DNA of 64,000 nucleotides from Gordonia insulae (GTDB lineage: Bacteria; Actinomycetota; Actinomycetes; Mycobacteriales; Mycobacteriaceae), in NCBI RefSeq assembly GCF_003855095.1, contig NZ_CP033972.1, positions 3,720,001 to 3,784,000 on the forward strand. Reading direction: 5' to 3'. The notes beneath the pieces are model-generated. The model saw nothing but the letters and a program-made list of their open reading frames with translations. It had not been told where the DNA came from and did no database searches. Position numbers and translations under genes: made by a program. Positions 1 to 14,495 of this stretch are shown piece by piece (the first letter of the stretch is position 1; each line of letters opens with the position of its first letter).

Positions 1-95
1 CCGTTCAGCCTCGGCTGAGTTCGGAGTGTGTGCGCCCCTGATCTTCTCGTGAACGCGGGAAGGCCAGGGGCGTCATGCTTTTCCGGATCGATCAT

Positions 96-545
96 TCACC
101 TCGTGCCGCCGCGCAGATGACCGGACGTGTCACCGGTGAAGTCGAGCAGGCCGTAGTCGCGTGAGGTGAATGCCCAACCGTCGCCGGTGCGGCGCATGGT
201 GTCGTGATGGCGTCCGACGGCGATCACCTCGATTCGTCCGTCGCGCGGTTGAAGCACGGTGTAGCAGGATCGAATCCGTGCACTGTCGGCGTCGGCGAAC
301 TCGATGATCGGATTCGAGATCAGGTGTCGCGTCCTGGGCGTGCCGTCGTCGTACAGGATGACCATCGCCCGCAGCATCCCCTCCACGAAGTCGGCACCAT
401 GCCCGACCACGTCATCACCGACGACGATGTCGGCGTCGGCGAACAACGCTCCGACAGCGCCGAAGTCACCGGCATCCACCAGTTCGGCATAGCGGTAGAG
501 CGTGCGGTGGATGGCGTCGGTGTCGGCCGGCGGGTGATCATTCAT
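96..545 (-). CDS. SnoaL-like (NTF2 fold) domain protein
   Basis: The 149-residue protein has the size and look of a stand-alone SnoaL-like/NTF2 cone-fold domain (PF13577 type). It opens with a helix of the form DAIHRTLYRYAELVDAGDF, followed by an acidic AxAD strand region and a C-terminal section ending DYGLLDFTGD. Such proteins are small cyclases, isomerases, or the beta subunit of ring-hydroxylating dioxygenases. No substrate can be named here and no redox or metal motif is visible. The ATG at 545 was chosen because the family fold starts there; an in-frame extension upstream would run through the divergent VIT1-like gene. It is transcribed divergently from that gene with 82 bp between starts. 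The call is good at family level only. Confidence 0.75.
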   Translation of the reverse strand: MNDHPPADTDAIHRTLYRYAELVDAGDFGAVGALFADADIVVGDDVVGHGADFVEGMLRAMVILYDDGTPRTRHLISNPIIEFADADSARIRSCYTVLQPRDGRIEVIAVGRHHDTMRRTGDGWAFTSRDYGLLDFTGDTSGHLRGGTR

Positions 546-627
546 GCGCCCAGTGTCGATGACCGGTAGCGGTAAGGCAACGTTTCCCTTGCTTGCGCGA
601 ATACCTCTGCCGCAGTTGAGTTGACGC

Positions 628-1350
628 ATGTCGATCGAACACGAACACCAGCATTCCGGTGAGCCGCACCGGGGATCGTTGGCCAATCGGCTCAATTGGC
701 TTCGCGCCGGCGTTCTCGGCGCCAACGACGGAATCGTGTCGACAGCGGGCATCGTGGTGGGCGTGGCGGCGGCGACGGTCGATCGCGGGCCCATCTTCAC
801 CGCGGGCATCGCCGGTCTGGCCGCCGGTGCGGTCTCGATGGCATTGGGTGAGTACGTCTCGGTCAGCACCCAACGCGACACCGAGCAGACGCTGCTGGCA
901 AAGGAGAGGCGTGAGCTTCGAGAACAGCCGGAGGCCGAGTTCGAGGAGCTCGTGGGCCTGTACGAGGACAAGGGTCTGACTCATGAGACCGCGTGCCGGG
1001 TCGCGCGCGAACTCACGGACCACGACCCCTTCGAGGCCCATGCGGAGGCGGAACTCGGCATCGATCCGGATCAACTCACCAATCCCTGGCAGGCCGCGGC
1101 GTCCTCGGCGGTGTCGTTCACGGTGGGCGCCCTGCTGCCGTTGGCCGCGATCCTCATCCCTCCCGCGGGATGGCGGATACCGGTCGCCTTTGTCGCGGTC
1201 CTGGTTGCCCTCGCCCTGACCGGCGCCACCGGTGCCGCTCTCGGCGGCTCCCGGCCGTGGCGCCCGATGCTCCGGGTCGTCGTCGGAGGAGCCGTCGCCA
1301 TGATCGTCACCTTCCTCATCGGCCGACTCGTGGGGCACACGGTGGTGTGA
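628..1350 (+). CDS. VIT1/CCC1 family membrane protein (Fe/Mn transporter type)
   Basis: This 240-residue protein matches the VIT1/CCC1 family, whose members move ferrous iron or manganese across membranes. The N-terminal block NWLRAGVLGANDGIVSTAG and the following GAVSMALGEYVSVSTQRD are hallmark family segments carrying the first two membrane helices. A charged cytoplasmic stretch (about residues 90-150, rich in Glu) corresponds to the metal-binding linker of the family, and the last 85 residues hold three more hydrophobic helices. The ATG at 628 is the obvious start, though the ribosome binding site is weak. It sits divergent from a SnoaL-like gene and near a Dps ferritin at 3 kb, which fits metal handling. 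The transported ion is inferred, not shown. Confidence 0.85.
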   Translation: MSIEHEHQHSGEPHRGSLANRLNWLRAGVLGANDGIVSTAGIVVGVAAATVDRGPIFTAGIAGLAAGAVSMALGEYVSVSTQRDTEQTLLAKERRELREQPEAEFEELVGLYEDKGLTHETACRVARELTDHDPFEAHAEAELGIDPDQLTNPWQAAASSAVSFTVGALLPLAAILIPPAGWRIPVAFVAVLVALALTGATGAALGGSRPWRPMLRVVVGGAVAMIVTFLIGRLVGHTVV

Positions 1351-1480
1351 TCGGCCGCGTCCGGGGAGTAGTCCACAGGCGGGCAGACCGGAGGCCGGAA
1401 TTGTCGGACTTTACCGGTATCCTGGAGACGCCGTGTGACGTGTTCTAGCGTCGAAACCCGTTGGTGGACAACATTTTTCC

Positions 1481-1518
1481 TTGACACGAACGTGTGTTCG
1501 AGTACTCTGGTCGGCATG
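1481..1518 (+). promoter_or_regulatory. SigA-type promoter with embedded LexA (SOS) box, leaderless start
   Basis: TTGACA at 1481-1486 and TACTCT at 1503-1508 form a -35/-10 pair with 16-bp spacing. The predicted transcription start falls at about 1515-1516, the A of the ATG, so the mRNA is probably leaderless. Between the two elements lies acgaacgtgtgttcga (1486-1501), a palindrome CGAAC-N4-GTTCG identical to the core of the actinobacterial LexA box. LexA bound there would block polymerase directly. Confidence 0.75.
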
Positions 1519-2751
1519 GGGGAACTCAGCACGATCATTGCTCGCACGCGTGAGGTCACCGTCGCCGATACGGCGTCGGGGCGGCAGGTGTTCGACGCCA
1601 CCACGGCGTTGATGGAACTACGCAACATCGTCGACCACCAGTTGGCGGTACACGCCGCCGCCCTGGACCGGCTCGGGGTGGCACGCCGATCCGGTGGCAC
1701 GACGCGGAACCTGTTGATGCAGATGGGTGCCGCACCCGCTGTCGCCTCACGGTGGCTGCGCATCGGGGCGGCGATGAGCATGCTGCAGCGGTTACCCGGG
1801 TATGCCGGAGACGGTGTGTTCTCCGGAGAGCATGTGGCTGCGATGGTGGCCGGCCTGGCGCACATCGACCGTCGCGCCGCCGACGGACTGTGTGACGAGG
1901 AACGCCTCGAGCACGAACGAGCGCTGATCGCCCACGCCCTGTCCGGTGCCACACCCCGCGAGATCGAGAAGGTGGCGCGTGGACTCGGCAATCAGGTCGC
2001 CGCCGACACCGGTGGACCACCGGCCGGGGAAGACCGGCGGATCAACGAGTTCAGTGTCGAACCCACCACCGACGGACGCGTGACGGTGCAAGGTGACCTG
2101 GATGTGGTGATCGGCGAGAAACTGACCGCCGCGATCGACTCACTCACCACAGCGCGTCCCGAACCCGACGGCTCCCCCGACGCGCGCAGCAGAGGTGCCC
2201 AACGGGCCGATGCGCTCGAACAGATCCTCGACGCCGCCGCGGGCAGCAACATCCCGTTCATGACCGCCCCGAAAACCCATATCAACCTGACCATCCCCGT
2301 CGACACCCCCGACCTGGCATCCCTGCAATGGTTGGGGCCGATATCGCAGGCCACCGCACGAATGTTGGCGTGCGATGCCGCGATCACCGAGATCATCATC
2401 GACGGCCACCGGGCACCCCTGGACATGGGCTACGAACAACGCCTGTTCACCCCACACCAACGCAAAGCGATCATCACCCGCGACCAATGCTGCATCAAAT
2501 GCGGTGCCCCCGCCTCCTGGGGACACGTGCACCACATGATCTTCTGGAGCGACGGCGGCCCCACCGACCTCGACAACGGCTGTCTGCTGTGCCCGTCGTG
2601 TCACGCCCACGTCCACGCGCACGGTTGGGACATCGTCCTCGGCCTCGACCGCCACCCCTGGCTCATCCCACCCACCGACATCGACCCACACAGGACACCA
2701 CAACCCGCCTACAACCGACGCACCCCGCACCTCGACACCATCGCCGCCTGA
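1516..2751 (+). CDS. DUF222/13E12-repeat family HNH endonuclease domain protein
   Basis: The 411-residue protein has an N-terminal DUF222 region (about residues 15-300) and a C-terminal HNH nuclease motif. Cys pairs in CIKCG and CLLCPSC can bind the structural zinc, with VHHMIFWSDGG between them and HAHVHAHGW at the end. These are the 13E12-repeat proteins, which are multi-copy in mycobacteria and their relatives; their cellular role is unsettled. An upstream in-frame GTG/ATG series is possible, but the ATG at 1516 directly follows a -10 element and fits leaderless translation. The LexA box in its promoter suggests DNA-damage induction, as reported for several M. tuberculosis 13E12 genes. No inverted repeats or transposase lie next to it, so a mobile-element assignment is not supported. 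Confidence 0.85.
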   Translation: MGELSTIIARTREVTVADTASGRQVFDATTALMELRNIVDHQLAVHAAALDRLGVARRSGGTTRNLLMQMGAAPAVASRWLRIGAAMSMLQRLPGYAGDGVFSGEHVAAMVAGLAHIDRRAADGLCDEERLEHERALIAHALSGATPREIEKVARGLGNQVAADTGGPPAGEDRRINEFSVEPTTDGRVTVQGDLDVVIGEKLTAAIDSLTTARPEPDGSPDARSRGAQRADALEQILDAAAGSNIPFMTAPKTHINLTIPVDTPDLASLQWLGPISQATARMLACDAAITEIIIDGHRAPLDMGYEQRLFTPHQRKAIITRDQCCIKCGAPASWGHVHHMIFWSDGGPTDLDNGCLLCPSCHAHVHAHGWDIVLGLDRHPWLIPPTDIDPHRTPQPAYNRRTPHLDTIAA

Positions 2752-3050
2752 GGCCTCGACACACCTCCTCACTCCGTTCGTCGGCACTCGACCAGCGGCC
2801 ACAGCTAGACACGTTCGTCGGCTACTCGACCAACAGACCAGACCATCGAACAGCGTTACAGCGCAGCACATTTCACGACGCACATTCACCACGCACCCGA
2901 CCACCAGCCGGGACCGCGCACGACCCTTGACAACTCCACAGTGTGGGCCCTTCCGTGGGCTCGTTATCGTCTCGTGACCCCTGTCTCGGTTGGATTGCCA
3001 TCGTCGGGAGACCGGCGATGGCTCATCGAACGCGACCTACCGTCGGAGAC
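2752..3050. other. Intergenic stretch with a degenerate dispersed repeat
   Basis: These 299 bp hold no credible gene. Two related 23-24 bp segments are visible at about 2775-2797 and 2813-2836, both of the form GTTCGTCGG...CTCGACCA. They resemble, on the opposite strand, the GATCGAGTAGACCGG repeats at 36.8 kb. A TTGACA at 2927-2932 lacks a convincing -10 partner, so the dps promoter is not assigned. Confidence 0.4.
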
Positions 3051-3599
3051 ATGACCTCATTCACCGCACCGGGCTTGTCCATCGAATCCGCAACCACCGT
3101 GTCCACCACCTTGCAAGAACGACTCAGCGCCCTCAACGATCTGCACCTGACACTCAAGCACATTCATTGGAATGTGGTGGGCGCCAACTTCATCGGCGTC
3201 CACGAGATGATCGATCCGCAGGTGGAGCTGGTCCGTGGGTATGCGGACACGCTGGCCGAGCGGATCGCGACGCTGGGGTCGGCGCCTCGCGGCACGGCCA
3301 AGGCCATCGAGGACGACCGCTCATGGAGTGACTACTCGCTCGGCCGGGACAGCGTGGCAGCGCACCTCGGCGCGCTCGACCTCGTCTACGACGGCTTCGT
3401 CAGCTCGCACCGGGACGCGATCGCAAAGATCGGCGAGCTCGACCCGATCACCGAGGACATCCTCATCGGCCAGACGGCGGAGCTCGAGAAGTTCCAGTGG
3501 TTCGTCCGAGCACACCTGGAGAGCAACTCGGGCCGGCTACCCACCTCCGGCGAGTCCAGTGAGGCAGGCGCCGCCGAGGCGGCCCGCAACGGCGGCTGA
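3051..3599 (+). CDS. dps: Dps family DNA-binding ferritin-like protein
   Basis: The 182-residue protein is a Dps/miniferritin. These proteins form dodecamers, oxidise ferrous iron with hydrogen peroxide and protect DNA. The family signature with the inter-subunit ferroxidase ligands is clear: HIHWNVVGANFIGVHEMID holds the first His, and the Asp/Glu ligands follow about 12 residues later. A helix bundle continues through ELDPITEDILIGQTAELEKFQWFVRAHLE, which is the usual Dps C-terminal helix. The last about 20 residues are Gly/Ala/Ser/Glu-rich and probably disordered. The ATG at 3051 gives the normal family length; the upstream in-frame ATG at 2943 would add 36 non-conserved residues. The DNA-binding mode cannot be judged from sequence. 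Confidence 0.9.
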   Translation: MTSFTAPGLSIESATTVSTTLQERLSALNDLHLTLKHIHWNVVGANFIGVHEMIDPQVELVRGYADTLAERIATLGSAPRGTAKAIEDDRSWSDYSLGRDSVAAHLGALDLVYDGFVSSHRDAIAKIGELDPITEDILIGQTAELEKFQWFVRAHLESNSGRLPTSGESSEAGAAEAARNGG

Positions 3600-3751
3600 T
3601 CGGTCGGGTGGCACCCGTCGCCACGTTTGTTATTCTGGCCGCAGGCTGCATGTTTGCCTTGTCCAGGATGTGAAGCAACCCGCGTCCGCTCAGTTCGATC
3701 AGAGCGACCTTCCGCTCTGGCGGGAGGCGCCGAGATGGCCACGGTTCGACC

Positions 3752-4984
3752 ATGACGCCCGATTCCGGGCGACCTCCGGCAACCGAGAGCGGGTTCACCC
3801 TGTTCGAGGATCTGGAGCTCCACATGCAGTTCGCGCCGGTCTGTCGGCTCAGCGATGGGTCCATCGCCGCCGTCGAACTGCAGCTCAAAGGTTCGAGTGG
3901 CACCCGCCTCGGCACCGCCGATGCCCTGCGTCGCGCCGCGCGGCTCATGGAGCAACATCACGTCGTCGATGTCCGGCGCCGGCAGTTCGCCCGATCGGCG
4001 CGTGCGCAATCGGTGGCCAAGATCCTTCCTCTGCTGGTCGGCATGGACCTCGACCTCTTCGACGAACTCGAGGACGCGACCGTGGACGCCCTCGAACGGC
4101 AGATCCTGGTGGTCCTGCCGAGCGCGGTCACCAGCAGTCCGCAGCGCACCCTTGCACGGGTCGCCAGAGCACGGGCCGCCGGCAAGATCATCTGCGTCGA
4201 CGGCCTGACGCGCAGCGAACATGCGGCGACCCTGTTGTCGCTGATCGAACCGGACATCATCGTGACCGGTGCGGAGTTGCTGCAGCAGAACGCAACTCAG
4301 GAGTCTGCCCGCTTGGCGCACATCCTTGCCGCGCACACCGAACGCAGCCAGGCGGTGGTGATCGCCGAGGGTGTCGACGACGAGGCACGACGGATCACCG
4401 CGATGACCATGGGAGCGTCGTTCGGTATCGGCGCCCTGTATCCGGCAGTGGAGAACCCGGCGTCGCTGCCCACCGCGACCGTCGTACCGTTGCCCGACAT
4501 GCCCGTCTGGTCCACGCCGGGACCGGATCAGGCGACACCGTATGCCATCGCGACCGTGTCGATCACTCCCCGCCGCGGCGACAAGCGGCTGCTGATCGAG
4601 ATGAGCAAAGCCCTGGAACACCAGGCCGCGATCGGCGGTGCCGCCGTCGTGCTCGGCACGTTTCAGCACGCCAAGCACTTCACGCAGCACACCGCAGATC
4701 GCTGGCGGGCGATGTCGGAGAACACCGGCCTCGCCGGCGTGTACGGGGTCGGCCTCGCCGACGTTCGCGACGGCAACGTGCACCGCGCCCCGCTCCGGCC
4801 CGACGACGATCTCGTCGAGGAGTGGAACGTCGCGGTGCTCGGCCCGCACTTCGCCGCTCTGCTGTCGGCGCGCGACCAGCACAGCGGCGGAGACGATCTC
4901 GACCGTACCTTCGATTTCGTGCAGAGTTACGACCGCGTGACCGTCACCCAGGCCGTGCATTCGATCCTCATGCGGTTCGGCTGA
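3752..4984 (+). CDS. Degenerate EAL domain protein with C-terminal DICT sensory domain
   Basis: The 410-residue protein joins two signalling modules. Residues about 15-245 follow the EAL (c-di-GMP phosphodiesterase) fold, seen in FAPVCRLSDGSIAAVELQLKG, a helix rich in Arg, and the late AEGVDDEARRITAMTMG block. However, the catalytic EAL/EVL triplet is replaced by VEL within AAVELQLKG and other metal ligands are absent, so hydrolysis is doubtful and a receptor role is likelier. Residues about 255-400 match the DICT domain, a sensory module often next to GGDEF, EAL or two-component domains; VVLGTFQHAKHFTQHTADRW and VLGPHFAALLSARD are typical. No membrane helix is visible. It is convergent with accD4, with a palindrome cluster between them. 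Confidence 0.75.
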   Translation: MTPDSGRPPATESGFTLFEDLELHMQFAPVCRLSDGSIAAVELQLKGSSGTRLGTADALRRAARLMEQHHVVDVRRRQFARSARAQSVAKILPLLVGMDLDLFDELEDATVDALERQILVVLPSAVTSSPQRTLARVARARAAGKIICVDGLTRSEHAATLLSLIEPDIIVTGAELLQQNATQESARLAHILAAHTERSQAVVIAEGVDDEARRITAMTMGASFGIGALYPAVENPASLPTATVVPLPDMPVWSTPGPDQATPYAIATVSITPRRGDKRLLIEMSKALEHQAAIGGAAVVLGTFQHAKHFTQHTADRWRAMSENTGLAGVYGVGLADVRDGNVHRAPLRPDDDLVEEWNVAVLGPHFAALLSARDQHSGGDDLDRTFDFVQSYDRVTVTQAVHSILMRFG

Positions 4985-5072
4985 CGGTCTCGGGTCTCAA
5001 GCCGCACTCGCAGTCGCGTGACCAGATCTGGAGCCGCGCGTGGCCTGATCCGAAACTGCCGGGTAGCCTGAT

Positions 5073-5201
5073 CCGGATAAGCGCCCCGGAGATACGCCCC
5101 CTGTAGAGGGGGCGCCGACATTGTGTCGACGGCCGCGCTGCGTGGGGTGCATTTCCGGGGCGCTTATCCGGGCGGGACGCTTATCCGGGGCCCTTATCCG
5201 G
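5073..5201. repeat. Nested palindromic repeat cluster between convergent genes
   Basis: A 17-bp arm ccggataagcgccccgg (5073-5089) has a perfect inverted copy at 5155-5171. Between them sits a tight hairpin with 8-bp arms cgccccct/agggggcg and a 4-nt loop (5095-5114). CTTATCCGG recurs as direct copies at 5163-5171, 5180-5188 and 5193-5201. No T-run follows any stem. Its position between convergent transcription units suits a bidirectional terminator or a REP-like element, but the sequence alone does not decide. Confidence 0.6.
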
Positions 5202-5221
5202 ACGTGGCGGTCCGCCGACGG

Positions 5222-6781
5222 CTAGATGGGCATCAGGAAGTGCTTGCGCGGCGTCCGCAACGTCTGCTTGTCACGCAACTGCGCCAACGCTTTCCGAAGC
5301 TGCAACCGGGTCTCCGACGGCTCGATGACCGCGTCGATGTAGCCACGCTCGGCCGCCAGATACGGCGTCGCCATCATCGTGTTGTAGAACCCGATGAAGT
5401 CGCGACGCACCTTGTCCGCCTCGGCGGCCGACATGCCCTCGGTCTGCCGGCGCGTCAGCACCGCGGCAGCCGACTCGGCACCCATCACGGCGATCTTCGC
5501 CGTCGGCCAGGCGAAGTTGATGTCGGCGCCGAGCTGTTTGCAGCCCATCACCGCGTACGCGCCGCCATAGGCCTTGCGCAGCACCACCGTCACCTTCGGG
5601 ACGTCGGCCTCGACGTACGCGAACAGGAAACGGCCGGATCGACGGATCGTCCCCTTCTGTTCCTCGACGAGCCCCGGCAGGATGCCCGGCGTGTCCACCA
5701 GGAACACCAACGGGATGCCGAAAGCGTTGCAGGTCCGGACGAATCGCGTCGCTTTCTCCGACGAATCGGTGTCCAGCACACCCGACATCACGTTCGGCTG
5801 ATTGGCGACGACACCGACGGCACGACCGTCGACGCGTGCGTAGCCGGTCAGGATGTTCGGCGCGAACAGTTCGGCGACCTCGTGGAAGGCGCCGTCGTCG
5901 AACAGCTTGATGATGATGTCGTGCATATCGTAGCCGGCGTTGTCGTTGTCCGGCATGAACTCGTCGAGCGAGAGATCCGATTCGGTGATCTCCGGTTCGA
6001 GACCGGGGTTGACGATCGGCGGCTGCTCGTACGCGCTCGACGGCATGTACTGCAGGTACTCCCGAACCCAGTCGAACGCCGACTTCTCGTCGGGGGCGAC
6101 GTGGTGGATGTTGCCCCACCGTGCCTGGTTGTGCGCGCTGCCGAGGTCCTCGGCGGAGATGTCCTCACCGTTGACCTGCTTGAGCACATCCGGACCGGTG
6201 ACGAACATGTAACTCTTGTCCTCGACGGCGACCAGGATGTCGGTGTTCGCCGGGGTGTACACCGCACCGCCGGCGCACTTGCCGAGGATGACCGAGACCT
6301 GCGGCGCCAGACCGGACAACAGGTCGTTGCGACGACCCATCTCGGCGTACCAGGCCAGGGACGTGACCGCGTCCTGGATGCGCGCACCCGCCGAGTCGTT
6401 GATGCCGACCATCGGGCAACCGATCTTGCCGGCCCACTCCATCAGCGCGGAGACCTTGCGGCCGAACATCTCTCCGACGGTTCCGCCGAAGACGGTCTGG
6501 TCGTGCGAGAACGCCGCGACCGGCCGCCCGTGCACCATCCCGTGGCCGGTGACGACGCCGTCGCCGTACCCCGAATGTGCCGCACCCGGCATCTTGGCGA
6601 GTGCGCCGATCTCCACGAACGTGCCCGGATCGAAGAGCATGGTCAGCCGCTCCCGAGGCGAGCAGATACCCTTCGCCTCGCGCTTGGCGATCGCCTTCTC
6701 ACCACCCGGTTCCTGTGCGGCAGCGAGCTTCTCGCGCAGGTCGGCCAGCTTTCCGGCGGTGGTGTCAGTCACGATGCTCAC
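5222..6781 (-). CDS. accD4: AccD4, long-chain acyl-CoA carboxylase carboxyltransferase subunit
   Basis: AccD4 is the carboxyltransferase beta subunit that, with biotinylated AccA3 and AccD5/AccE in mycobacteria, carboxylates the C24-C26 acyl-CoA used as alpha branch in mycolic acid synthesis. The 519-residue protein shows both crotonase-like halves of biotin-dependent carboxyltransferases. The N-half has [15 protein letters not shown] and [12 protein letters not shown]; the C-half has [14 protein letters not shown] and [22 protein letters not shown]. It lies 18 bp downstream of pks13 in the same direction, exactly as in M. tuberculosis. The GTG at 6781 is used here. The Shine-Dalgarno-like AAGGA is only 2 nt from it, so a second GTG at 6772 is a real alternative. 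Confidence 0.95.
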   Translation of the reverse strand: MSIVTDTTAGKLADLREKLAAAQEPGGEKAIAKREAKGICSPRERLTMLFDPGTFVEIGALAKMPGAAHSGYGDGVVTGHGMVHGRPVAAFSHDQTVFGGTVGEMFGRKVSALMEWAGKIGCPMVGINDSAGARIQDAVTSLAWYAEMGRRNDLLSGLAPQVSVILGKCAGGAVYTPANTDILVAVEDKSYMFVTGPDVLKQVNGEDISAEDLGSAHNQARWGNIHHVAPDEKSAFDWVREYLQYMPSSAYEQPPIVNPGLEPEITESDLSLDEFMPDNDNAGYDMHDIIIKLFDDGAFHEVAELFAPNILTGYARVDGRAVGVVANQPNVMSGVLDTDSSEKATRFVRTCNAFGIPLVFLVDTPGILPGLVEEQKGTIRRSGRFLFAYVEADVPKVTVVLRKAYGGAYAVMGCKQLGADINFAWPTAKIAVMGAESAAAVLTRRQTEGMSAAEADKVRRDFIGFYNTMMATPYLAAERGYIDAVIEPSETRLQLRKALAQLRDKQTLRTPRKHFLMPI

Positions 6782-6799
6782 TTTCCTTGCTTGCCGACC

Positions 6800-12208
<5,409 letters not shown>

Positions 12209-12340
12209 CGTTTCCAGACTACTGATCGAAGGACCCTTCGTGGCTCGCGAACTCGCACCTCAGGGATCGGGAATTGTGGCTCGCACGACCGCACCCCGGG
12301 ACCGTGCCTCGGGGAGCGCGATGGTGACAGCGAGAGCAAG

Positions 12341-14242
12341 TTACTCCGCGTCCGGGAACGCGGTCTGCTTGTAGCCGCCGCGCAGACTGCCGTCGATGTA
12401 GGCCGTCCGGGTGGCCCGGCGGGCGATCTTGCCGCTGGACGTGCGCGGGATCGATCCGGCCGGGACCAACAGGATGTCGCGGGCCATGACTCCGTGGCGC
12501 TGCGCGATCGCGGCGCGCACGGAGTCGGCCACCTCCTGCGGGTCGTTCTTCTTGCCCGGACCGCGTTCGGCCACGATGACCAGTTGCTCGGACGCGTCGT
12601 CGGCGTCGAAGGTCAGACCGCTCGTGGACTGCTCGAAGACCACCGGCGGGAGCTGGTTGGACGGCACGGAGAACGCCGCGACGAATCCCGGACGCAGGCT
12701 CGAACTGGCTTCCTGCGCACTGTATTCCAGGTCCTGCGGGTAGTGGTTGCGACCGTCCACGATGACGAGGTCCTTGACCCGGCCGGTGATGTAGAGCTCG
12801 CCGTCGAGCCACACGCCGTAGTCGCCGGTCCGCATCCAGGTGGCGTCGGCGGGCGCGCCCTCGGTGTGCGTGCCCTCGGCGAGCGGGTGGGTCACCTTGT
12901 TGTGGAAGGTCTCCACGGTCTCGTCCGGCTTGTTCCAGTAGCCGGCCCCGATGTTCAGGCCGTGCAGCCAGATCTCGCCGACATGGCCGTCGGCCTGCTC
13001 GGTGGCGGTTTCCGGATCGACGATCGCGGCCCACTGGCTCACCGCGACCTGACCGCAGGAGACCTGCGTGACGGCGTTGGGCGCATGCTGATCGACGAGC
13101 TTGAAGCGACCCGCGTTGAGCTCGTCGCGGTCGACGTAGATGATCTTGGCCTCGTTCTCGCGCTGCGTGGCGGAGACGAACAGCGTGGCCTCGGCCATGC
13201 CGTAGCAGGGCTTGATCGCGGTCTTGGGCAGACCGTACGGACCGAAGGCGTCGTTGAACTTCTTCATCGAGCTGACCGTCACCGGCTCCGAGCCGTTGAT
13301 CAGGCCGATCACGTTGGAGAGGTCGAGGTCCTCGCCCTCCTTCGGCAGACCGCGCGCCGCGGCGTGCTCGAAGGCGAAGTTGGGGGCGGCGGCGTACGTC
13401 TCCGCGCCATCGCTGGCGGCGGCCAGTTCCTTGATCCAGCGGCCCGGGCGTCGCACAAAGGCCTGCGGGCTCATGATCGTGATGTAGCGGCCGCCGAGCG
13501 CGGGCAGGATCACCGTGAGAAGTCCCATGTCATGGAACATCGGCAGCCAGGTGACACCGCGGGCGTTCCGGTCGATCTCGATGGTGTCGTAGATCTGCAG
13601 GACGTTGGCGGCGACGGCCTGATAGGTGATCTCGACGCCTGCCGGCACGCGGGTGGACCCCGAGGTGTACTGCAGGTAGGCGACGGTGTCCTTGTTGTGG
13701 TCCCGGCCGGCGACGGGCGCGACCCAGCTGGATCCGACCGAGTCCGGGACCGCGTCCACCGCGATCACGCGGGGACGCTCCTTGGCGGGCAGCGGCTTGA
13801 AGAAGTCGCGGACCGCCTCCGCGGACTTCGTGGAGGTCAGGATCGCGGTCGGCTTGCAGTCGTTGAGGACGGCGTGCAGGCGATCCGTGTGGCCCGGTTC
13901 GTCGGGCGAGAAGAGCGGGACCGCGACGTTGCTCGCGTAGAGCGCGGAGAAGAAGCCGATCACGTATTCGAGGGACTGCGGGGCGAGGATCGCGACACGA
14001 TCGCCGGGCTTGGTCACCTGTTGTAGCCGGGCCGCCACCGCGCGCAGCCGCTTGCCGAACTGCGCCCAGGTCAGATCCTGGGCCTCCCCGTCACGCTCAC
14101 GGCTGTAGTCGATGAACCGGTAGGCGAGGGTGTCCGCCTTGTCGCGCACGTTGTGCTCGACATAGTCGACGAGTGTGTTGTCCTCGGTGAAGTGCAGCTG
14201 GCCGTTCTCGTCGAGGAACTGCTCAAATTCAGTGTTCAACAT
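12341..14242 (-). CDS. fadD32: FadD32, meromycoloyl-AMP ligase (FAAL32)
   Basis: FadD32 adenylates the very long meromycolic acid and loads it on the N-terminal ACP of Pks13. The 633-residue protein has the fatty acyl-AMP ligase layout. It has the AMP-binding motif [15 protein letters not shown], then NGSEPV and [14 protein letters not shown]. The hinge and C-terminal subdomain are marked by [17 protein letters not shown] and [12 protein letters not shown], which is typical of FAALs rather than CoA ligases. It ends with [15 protein letters not shown]. The ATG at 14242 begins [14 protein letters not shown], matching family starts. It heads the fadD32-pks13-accD4 run, with 132 bp before pks13. 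A 7-bp-arm palindrome (14341-14360) lies about 100 bp upstream. Confidence 0.97.
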   Translation of the reverse strand: MLNTEFEQFLDENGQLHFTEDNTLVDYVEHNVRDKADTLAYRFIDYSRERDGEAQDLTWAQFGKRLRAVAARLQQVTKPGDRVAILAPQSLEYVIGFFSALYASNVAVPLFSPDEPGHTDRLHAVLNDCKPTAILTSTKSAEAVRDFFKPLPAKERPRVIAVDAVPDSVGSSWVAPVAGRDHNKDTVAYLQYTSGSTRVPAGVEITYQAVAANVLQIYDTIEIDRNARGVTWLPMFHDMGLLTVILPALGGRYITIMSPQAFVRRPGRWIKELAAASDGAETYAAAPNFAFEHAAARGLPKEGEDLDLSNVIGLINGSEPVTVSSMKKFNDAFGPYGLPKTAIKPCYGMAEATLFVSATQRENEAKIIYVDRDELNAGRFKLVDQHAPNAVTQVSCGQVAVSQWAAIVDPETATEQADGHVGEIWLHGLNIGAGYWNKPDETVETFHNKVTHPLAEGTHTEGAPADATWMRTGDYGVWLDGELYITGRVKDLVIVDGRNHYPQDLEYSAQEASSSLRPGFVAAFSVPSNQLPPVVFEQSTSGLTFDADDASEQLVIVAERGPGKKNDPQEVADSVRAAIAQRHGVMARDILLVPAGSIPRTSSGKIARRATRTAYIDGSLRGGYKQTAFPDAE

Positions 14243-14340
14243 CCATTGCTCCTGTGGCCCCCACGTGAAGGTCGCATTGTCCCCGGTCGGTCGGCCTCCC
14301 CCGCGATGCCACCGGCCTGCGCCTTTCCACGCCCGTTAGT

Positions 14341-14360
14341 ACTACCGCGGTCACGGTAGT
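14341..14360. promoter_or_regulatory. Short palindrome upstream of fadD32, possible operator
   Basis: actaccgcggtcacggtagt has 7-bp inverted arms ACTACCG/CGGTAGT with a 6-nt centre, about 100 bp upstream of the fadD32 start. It lies in the only sizeable gap (253 bp) before the fadD32-pks13-accD4 run. A TTGACT on the minus strand at 14393-14398 could be a -35, but no clear -10 follows. The role is a guess from position. Confidence 0.3.
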
Positions 14361-14495
14361 CCAATTCGTTACCTGTTCGAAATACTCTCGATAGTCAACT
14401 CGATCTTCGTGCTGGCGCACATCGGACTCTGCGCCCGCGCGCCGCGCACCCGATGTCCGCTCACCTCGTCAAATGCGTCCAGGCCGTCGGCCATC

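Noticed and set aside
1486..1501. Inverted repeat read as a possible mobile-element end at the HNH gene
   Set aside because: It fits a LexA box between -35 and -10 and has no partner repeat or transposase.
3235..5106. Long plus-strand frame (over 600 codons) across the dps end and the EAL-DICT gene
   Set aside because: Arg/Pro-rich composition of an alternate frame in high-GC DNA; it overlaps two clearly conserved genes and shows no domain.
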